From contig JAQCHG010000030.1 in the NCBI GenBank assembly GCA_027619675.1, forward strand, positions 1 to 9,596: 9,596 nt of DNA, written 5' to 3'. The position numbers were made by a program, and so were the translations under genes. The stretch is from Cyanobacteriota bacterium (lineage in GTDB: Bacteria; Cyanobacteriota; Cyanobacteriia; Phormidesmidales; Phormidesmidaceae). Positions within the stretch are counted from its first letter, which is position 1. The number at the start of each line of letters is the position of its first letter. Below the pieces are notes generated by a model that saw only the letters and a list, made by a program, of their open reading frames with translations, made no database searches and had not been told where the DNA came from. Below are positions 5,602-9,596 of this stretch, in pieces.

Positions 5602-6129
5602 ATGGCCTTGGGTTATCTGGCGTTGCTGTTGCAATCCGCCCTGTTGTTGAACCTATGGACCACCCTGCGGTGGGGCCTTTCCCTACGGGGGGAGGCTTGG
5701 GAGTGGGGGCTGTTGGCGATCGCGGCGATCGCCAGCACCCTATTCCTGAGTCGCCCTCCCCAGGGTCACTGGTCCCGCTGGCAGCGCCGCCTGTACGGCC
5801 TGAACCTGTTCTGCCTGATTCCCCTACTGCTGACGGCGGCGTTGATGGCGGTGCTCATGTACGCCATCCATCCCATGGGTACGTTTCAAAGTGGGCAGGG
5901 GGCGATCGTCACCCTCAAGGAACATGCCGGGTTACTGGGCTGCTCCATCCATCCCTATCGGGTCACAGGGCCGATGGAGCGGCTCATTGATCAGGGGGAC
6001 AATTACATCCACTGCTTCCAGTTAGGCACCGATCAACCCGCCATCACCACCACCCGCTGGAACGACGACCAGACCCAACTGACCCTTAGTGCCGCTGGGG
6101 AAACCTACACCTTTAACCTCACCGAGTAA
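5602..6129 (+). CDS. Membrane protein of unknown function, three predicted helices
   Basis: The 175-residue protein has three hydrophobic stretches: about 3-22 (LGYLALLLQSALLLNLW), 35-50 (WGLLAIAAIASTLFLS) and 67-89 (LNLFCLIPLLLTAALMAVLM). A basic loop (WSRWQRRLYG, 58-66) between helices 2 and 3 suggests that loop is cytoplasmic. A polar domain of about 85 residues follows, with two cysteines (C114 in LLGCSIHPYR and C138 in YIHCFQLG) that could form a disulfide if the domain lies outside the membrane. The tail has beta-like ITTTRWNDDQTQLTLSAA. I do not recognise a family. The start is ATG at 5602 because of the Shine-Dalgarno eight bases before it. The gene is flanked on both sides by candidate small mobile elements and appears monocistronic. 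Confidence 0.8.
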   Translation: MALGYLALLLQSALLLNLWTTLRWGLSLRGEAWEWGLLAIAAIASTLFLSRPPQGHWSRWQRRLYGLNLFCLIPLLLTAALMAVLMYAIHPMGTFQSGQGAIVTLKEHAGLLGCSIHPYRVTGPMERLIDQGDNYIHCFQLGTDQPAITTTRWNDDQTQLTLSAAGETYTFNLTE

Positions 6130-6142
6130 GGAAAGGAACCTT

Positions 6143-6301
6143 CCACTTACCGTAACCGTCCCCTGAACGGAGTCGTTGGCTTGGCCGCCCCAGCGGGGCT
6201 AGGGGACATTCTGGTTGGGTTTTGGCTTTCTCCCTTTGGGAGACGTTTCACGAACGACTTCGCTCAGCCAGCGTAATTCCTGGGACGGTTACCCACTTAC
6301 C
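6143..6301. mobile_element. MITE-like non-autonomous transposable element, 141 bp, with 9-bp target duplication
   Basis: GTAACCGTCCC (6152-6162) and GGGACGGTTAC (6282-6292) are perfect 11-bp terminal inverted repeats, extending to 14 of 16 bases if two mismatches are allowed. Directly outside them the same nine bases, CCACTTACC, occur at 6143-6151 and 6293-6301. This is a clean target site duplication; before insertion the sequence would have read through a single CCACTTACC. The 141-bp interior has no coding frame of note but contains the perfect hairpin GCCCC-AGC-GGGGC (6187-6199), the palindrome TCTCCC-TTT-GGGAGA (6229-6243) and AGTCGTT/AACGACT (6171-6177 with 6253-6259). It must be moved by a transposase encoded elsewhere; the family is unknown to me. 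It lies between the membrane protein gene and the Uma2 remnant. Confidence 0.85.
6229..6256. repeat. Short palindromic repeat unit inside the MITE
   Basis: TCTCCCTTTGGGAGA is followed directly by CGTTTCACGAACG, two adjacent palindromic units, then CGACTTCGCTCAG. This style of string (CTCCCTTTGGGAG, ACGCTTCGCGAACG) is, from memory, typical of the short dispersed repeats of filamentous cyanobacteria. The insert in the Uma2 remnant at 6568-6591 is of the same general style but not the same sequence. Confidence 0.5.
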
Positions 6302-6456
6302 GAACCCCAGTGGCCACTCCGTTGCCCCAATCAGGGTAAAAGCGGCCCAATTGTTGGGATCGGAATGGGTAGGGGACATGGCTGTTTGTTCAGTTCTGCT
6401 AGCCTGACCCTATCCTTTTCCTCACGACCATACCCTCCCTTCAGAGGATTTTTGAT

Positions 6457-6669
6457 CTACTGAGTATGGTAAATGGCCATATCAGCCCCAAAGTACCAGT
6501 CCCAACGGTCTTGCCAAATCACCTGCAACAAAAACAGTAAGTAATTGGGCAACAGATTCTGATCTTCGCTTCGCGACGTCCTTCGGCCTACGTTATCCAC
6601 GGGCGTATCGTCCGCACTAGGAAGTTCGTCGCTGGTGGGTAGACGTAGGAAGAGATCGGCATCAACCAT
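6457..6669 (-). pseudogene. Truncated Uma2-family (DUF820) endonuclease remnant with internal repeat insertion
   Basis: The frame encodes 70 residues from ATG at 6667-6669. LPTSDELPSADDTPVDN (10-26) and EDQNLLPNYLLFLLQVIW (35-52) followed by WDWYFGADMAIYH are recognisable as the N-terminal part of the Uma2-type proteins abundant in cyanobacteria, which have a PD-(D/E)XK nuclease fold. Intact relatives run to roughly 200 or more residues; here the frame stops after IYHTQ (TAG, 6457-6459), and the downstream minus-strand sequence does not continue the family, so the catalytic part is missing. Between DN and EDQN there are eight extra residues, VGRRTSRS, encoded by a 24-bp short repeat that preserves the frame. 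No ribosome site is seen. It is most likely a decayed fragment; a functional short protein cannot be excluded. Confidence 0.75.
6568..6591. repeat. 24-bp short repeat inserted in frame into the Uma2 remnant
   Basis: On the minus strand GTAGGCCGAAGG followed by ACGTCGCGAAGC separates two parts of the gene that are contiguous in relatives as I recall them. It is rich in overlapping palindromes (TCGCGA, GACGTC, and CGAAG on both sides) and adds exactly eight codons. Its ends can slide by a few bases because GAAGC and GAAG repeat at the junction. Confidence 0.55.
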
Positions 6670-6733
6670 GGTGGCAACCCGGTGTTAGCTTGGCCTGATC
6701 ATAGCGCTGCCAACTGCCATCGTCGGCTCACGT

Positions 6734-6812
6734 CCAACTGCCCCCATTGCCCTTAATCCTCCCGTCCATAGCAAGGGTGGGGAGGACATACCTTAATCCA
6801 TGACTATGGACG
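6734..6812. repeat. Small direct and inverted repeats between the Uma2 remnant and ispH
   Basis: CCTTAATCC occurs at 6751-6759 and 6791-6799, and CGTCCATAG (6763-6771) is the exact reverse complement of CTATGGACG (6804-6812), a 9-bp stem with a 32-base loop. CCAACTGCC also occurs at 6710-6718 and 6734-6742. The segment lies after the ispH stop but lacks a T-run, so it is not a clear terminator. The rest of 6670-6848 holds nothing recognisable. Confidence 0.45.
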
Positions 6813-6848
6813 AGATTTAACGAGGTCAGCGTTGATTATCCGTAAACC

Positions 6849-8060
6849 CTAGGCGATCGCCGCTGGCACTGCCTTCAGTTCAAAAATCCGCTCGATCGCG
6901 GCTTCTACGGCTCGATCTGGCGTTGAGGCCCCTGAGGTCACCCCTACGGTGATGGGGCCTGCGGGCAGCCAGTTTTCCGTCACCGTCAGGTCGCCGTCGA
7001 GGGGCTTGTGCTCAATGCGGTTGCCGGGGCCAATGCGATCGGGGCCGTCGATGTGGTATGAGGGGATGCCCCGCTCGATCGCGATTTCCTGCAAGTGGGT
7101 GGTGTTGGAGGAGTTGTAGCCGCCGATCACCAGCATCAAATCCACCGTTTCATCCACCAGTTCAAACATGGCGTCTTGGCGCTCTTGGGTGGCATCGCAG
7201 ATGGTGTTGAAGGCCAGAAAGTGGTCGTTCAGCGCCTGGGGGCCATACTTTTGCAGCAGGGTGCGCTCAAACAGTTTGCCGATCGCCTCCGTTTCCCCCT
7301 TCAGCATGGTGGTTTGGTTGGCCACGCCAATGCGCTCTAAATCCACATCGGGGTCAAACCCTTCGGAATAGGCGTTTTTGAACTTCGCCAGAAACTCGTC
7401 ACGATCCCCCCCATGGAGCATGTAATCCGCCACGTACTGAGCCTCCGCCAGATTCAACACCACCAGATAGGTCTGGGCAAAGGAACTGGTGGCCACGGTT
7501 TCCTCATGCTTGTATTTGCCGTGGATGATGGAGGTGTGGGCCTTTTTCTTGTGCTTTTCCACCGTATTCCACACCTTAGAGACCCAGGGGCAGGTGGTAT
7601 CGACGATGGTGCAGCCGCGATCGTTGAGAAACTGCATTTCCTGCACGCTGGCCCCAAAGGCGGGCAAAATCACCACATCCCCCGACTCCACCCCAGAAAA
7701 ATCCTTCACCCCATCCACCACCTGAATGAAGTGGACATTCATCTCCCGCAGCCGCTCGTTGACACCGGGGTTGTGGATAATCTCATTGGTGATCCAGATG
7801 CGCTCCGTGGGGAAATGTTGACGGGTTTCGTAGGCCATGGCCACCGCTCGCTCTACCCCCCAACAAAAGCCAAAGGCTTTTGCCAAGCGAATAGTGACCT
7901 CCCCTCGGGTGAGCCCATAGTTGCTGTCGCGAATCTGTTGGATCAGGCCGCTGTTGTATTCCGTTTGCATTTGACCAGCGACCGCCTCGTCGTGGCCAAA
8001 GCCCTTACGGAAATACTTGTCGGACTGATGCAGCGATCGCTTAAACGCCTTTGTATCCAT
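6849..8060 (-). CDS. ispH: 4-hydroxy-3-methylbut-2-enyl diphosphate reductase
   Basis: IspH (LytB) is the last enzyme of the methylerythritol phosphate pathway. It reduces HMBPP to IPP and DMAPP, the precursors of carotenoids, phytol and quinones, using a [4Fe-4S] cluster and, in cyanobacteria, electrons from ferredoxin. The 403-residue form with a long N-terminal extension is the cyanobacterial/plant type. Cluster cysteines are C66 ([10 protein letters not shown]), C157 ([12 protein letters not shown]) and C288 ([11 protein letters not shown]). Other conserved parts are NEIIHNP (92-98), AFGAS (134-138), [12 protein letters not shown] (180-191), [12 protein letters not shown] (312-323) and GVTSGASTP (373-381). 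The start is ATG at 8058-8060 giving [10 protein letters not shown], the family N-terminus; an in-frame GTG ten codons upstream adds unrelated residues. No good Shine-Dalgarno is visible. The gene stands alone and is divergent from the FIST gene. Confidence 0.98.
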   Translation of the reverse strand: MDTKAFKRSLHQSDKYFRKGFGHDEAVAGQMQTEYNSGLIQQIRDSNYGLTRGEVTIRLAKAFGFCWGVERAVAMAYETRQHFPTERIWITNEIIHNPGVNERLREMNVHFIQVVDGVKDFSGVESGDVVILPAFGASVQEMQFLNDRGCTIVDTTCPWVSKVWNTVEKHKKKAHTSIIHGKYKHEETVATSSFAQTYLVVLNLAEAQYVADYMLHGGDRDEFLAKFKNAYSEGFDPDVDLERIGVANQTTMLKGETEAIGKLFERTLLQKYGPQALNDHFLAFNTICDATQERQDAMFELVDETVDLMLVIGGYNSSNTTHLQEIAIERGIPSYHIDGPDRIGPGNRIEHKPLDGDLTVTENWLPAGPITVGVTSGASTPDRAVEAAIERIFELKAVPAAIA

Positions 8061-8483
8061 GATGCTTGCCGAGGTGTGCCCCGACACCACTCCACAACAT
8101 CCCTATCCTAAGGCACCCCTTCCCCTCCCTCAGGTTTCAGTAGTAATCCCCCCTGTCCTGAGCAGGTCCACTGGCTGGCTGGGAAAACTCAATCAGCAGG
8201 ACCCCACCAAGATCGGTGTTTTCCTCCTGCCGTCAACCTCAGTTCACACCCTTGTCACGTTTGGGGCCTTTAATTGGGCAGTGGACGATAGGCGGGTAGG
8301 TTATCTCGGCTTGGGTTACCCAGCGCGGGACCAAGGACCCCAGGCAGGGCCAGATCAATGGCTGATTCAGGGGAGTGGGGCGGGTCCACCCATAGAACCG
8401 AGGGGGATGGACCCCTCTGCTGCCAAAGCCTCGGGGGCTTGGGTTTCCCCCCTGATCACACTGCAAGTAGGAGCCAAAATGCC
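8061..8483. other. Intergenic region between ispH and the FIST gene
   Basis: These 423 bases separate two divergent genes and hold no supported gene; a plus-strand frame crossing it has no ribosome site or family motif. Small hairpins lie near the right end: GAGGGG/CCCCTC (8400-8405 with 8412-8417) and GGGGG/CCCCC around 8432-8451. TAGGAG (8468-8473) is the ribosome site of the downstream gene. No confident promoter was identified for either gene. Confidence 0.6.
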
Positions 8484-9596
8484 ATGTTGAAAGTGGGTGT
8501 GGGTCACAGTGACGATCCCGATACCGATGCCGCCATCGCAGAGATCATAGACCAGTGTTTGCAGACCCTAGCAGGCCCTGGCCAGGTACAGGCCGGGGTC
8601 CTGTTTGCTGCCCCCGACTTCGATCATGACGCGGTGTTGGCAGCTATCCACGACACCTTTCCCCACATTGAATTAATTGGGGGTACCACCGATGGCGAAC
8701 TCTCCTCCGTGCTGGGGTTTCAGGAAGACTCCCTCACCCTGATGGTGTTCAGCTCTGATGTGCTTGAAATTCGCGCCGGCATTGGGGAGCGGGCTTCCGC
8801 CCATATCGACACCGCCGTCCAGCAGGCGGTCCAAAGTGCCTTAGCCAAAACCACCCAGTCCCCCCGACTCTGTTTGACGGTGCCGGAAAGTCTAACCGTC
8901 AGCGGCGTTTCCATCGTGGACAGCCTCGTGAAAACCCTCGGGGACGGGATCCCCGTCTTAGGGGGCACCACGGGGGATCAAATGCAGCTTCAGCAGACCT
9001 ACCAATTTTGTGGGCGACAGGTCTACAGCGACGCCATTCCGGTCTTAATCTTTTCGGGGGATCTATTGTTTTCCCATGGTTTGGCCAGTGGCTGGAAACC
9101 CCTGGGCTATGCTGCCATCGCCTCCCATACGGAGGGCAATGTGGTCTTTAAAATTGGCGAACAAACCGATAATCAATACTATGCAAATTACATTAATAAA
9201 GAAACTTTTTCCCAAGAATATCCCCTAGCGGTTTGGGAATCTGCAGATAGCGATCGCTTTTATTTGCGTGCCCCATTTCAGTTCAACCTAGAACAGGGCA
9301 GCATCACGTTTTTAGGGGATGTTCCCCAAGGTTCCTGGGTACAAATTACGAACTCCAATCGAGATGAGGTCCTCGAAGCCGCCAGCGATGCCTATCAAAA
9401 TGCCCTGCAAGAGTATCCTGGCGATACCCCAGAGGCGGCCTTGGTGTTCTCCTGTGCAGCCCGCCACTTGGTTTTGGGCACCCGCACCAATGAAGAATAC
9501 GAAAACTTCCGCAAGGCTGCACCGACGGTGATTCCCAGTTGTGGTTTCTATACCTATGGTGAAATCGCCCCCTTAGCTAAGGGTAAAACCTCCCAG
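8484..9596 (+). CDS. FIST domain sensory protein, 3' end outside window
   Basis: The frame opens at ATG (8484-8486), with TAGGAG ending 10 bases before it, and runs 371 codons to the window edge with no stop. The N-terminal FIST domain (about residues 30-215) shows LIGGTTDGELSSVLGFQEDS (64-83), the most typical FIST string, and a second GGTTGDQ (160-166). The C-terminal FIST_C domain (about 230-365) ends in the characteristic CGFYTYGEIAPL (353-364). FIST domains are thought to sense small ligands such as amino acids and often precede histidine kinase, GGDEF or methyl-accepting modules. Stand-alone FIST proteins end soon after this point, so either little is missing or an output domain follows beyond the window. 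An overlapping four-codon frame (ATG 8479 to TGA) precedes the start and is probably incidental. No signal peptide is seen; it should be cytosolic. Confidence 0.93.
   Translation, partial: MLKVGVGHSDDPDTDAAIAEIIDQCLQTLAGPGQVQAGVLFAAPDFDHDAVLAAIHDTFPHIELIGGTTDGELSSVLGFQEDSLTLMVFSSDVLEIRAGIGERASAHIDTAVQQAVQSALAKTTQSPRLCLTVPESLTVSGVSIVDSLVKTLGDGIPVLGGTTGDQMQLQQTYQFCGRQVYSDAIPVLIFSGDLLFSHGLASGWKPLGYAAIASHTEGNVVFKIGEQTDNQYYANYINKETFSQEYPLAVWESADSDRFYLRAPFQFNLEQGSITFLGDVPQGSWVQITNSNRDEVLEAASDAYQNALQEYPGDTPEAALVFSCAARHLVLGTRTNEEYENFRKAAPTVIPSCGFYTYGEIAPLAKGKTSQ

Larger units (their letters stand above)
6130..6456. other. Repeat-rich intergenic region
   Basis: These 327 bases contain the MITE-like element (6152-6292 with duplications) and, after it, about 155 bases with no gene. 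That remainder has an imperfect inverted repeat CCCAATTGTTGGG near 6347 and a second copy of TAGGGGACAT (6370-6379; first copy inside the element, 6200-6209). No ribosome site or promoter stands out, and reading frames crossing it have no recognisable content. Confidence 0.6.

Noticed and set aside
5326..5634. Minus-strand frame of 102 codons through the palindrome
   Set aside because: The translated palindrome gives repetitive SPSMGDFP/GSPPYWG text typical of spurious frames over repeats; no ribosome site.
5073..5990. Plus-strand frame of 305 codons across the P-loop gene end, the spacer and the membrane gene
   Set aside because: It overlaps two better-supported genes in another frame, runs through the palindrome, is rich in Pro, Gly and Arg as expected of a GC-rich shadow, and has no start signal.
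7413..8111. Plus-strand frame of 232 codons opposite ispH
   Set aside because: Antisense shadow of a strongly conserved gene; composition (many His, Gly, Leu) reflects the opposite-strand codons and there is no family motif.
8400..8451. Hairpins before the FIST gene as a riboswitch or terminator
   Set aside because: Stems are short (5-6 bp) and made of G/C runs, with no T-run and no recognisable aptamer core.
8059..8490. Plus-strand frame of 143 codons between ispH and the FIST gene
   Set aside because: It starts inside ispH, has no ribosome site or motif, and runs into the FIST start in another frame.

Overview
The window comes from a cyanobacterium. The octamer GCGATCGC (HIP1) occurs about fourteen times by my count, at for example 123, 208, 544, 4721, 8034 and 9250. 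The gene set also fits: a Ycf66-family protein, a GlgC carrying the cyanobacterial allosteric lysines, and the long cyanobacterial/plant-type IspH. The DNA is GC-rich. I cannot name the genus; a non-marine filamentous or unicellular lineage is a guess.

Layout. 1-569 (minus): 5' part of a ycf66-like membrane protein gene. 570-824: divergent spacer with a CRP-like palindrome. 825-1025 (plus): small conserved-looking protein of unknown function, closed by a strong hairpin at 1058-1090 that also serves purB. 1118-2413 (minus): purB, complete, starting with TTG. 2414-2702: a short direct repeat and a terminator. 2703-2903 (minus): second small unknown protein with a consensus Shine-Dalgarno. 2904-3431: a 528-base spacer with three motif copies spaced exactly 55 bases apart in front of glgC. 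3432-4721 (plus): glgC, GTG start. 4775-5254 (plus): small P-loop kinase-like gene with an unresolved start. 5255-5601: spacer with a large palindrome inside a possible foldback element. 5602-6129 (plus): unknown three-helix membrane protein. 6130-6456: spacer with a clear MITE-like element (11-bp terminal inverted repeats, 9-bp target duplication). 6457-6669 (minus): truncated Uma2-family remnant that carries an in-frame 24-bp short repeat. 6849-8060 (minus): ispH. 8061-8483: spacer. 8484-9596 (plus): FIST-domain sensor protein, cut by the window end.

Most genes are independent housekeeping units: purine synthesis (purB), glycogen synthesis (glgC), isoprenoid synthesis (ispH). I see no dedicated operon and no defence, toxin-antitoxin or biosynthetic cluster. 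The most unusual part is 5255-6670, a repeat-rich island in which two candidate non-autonomous elements flank the unknown membrane gene and a third short repeat sits inside a decayed Uma2 gene. I did not find a convincing new multi-gene system.
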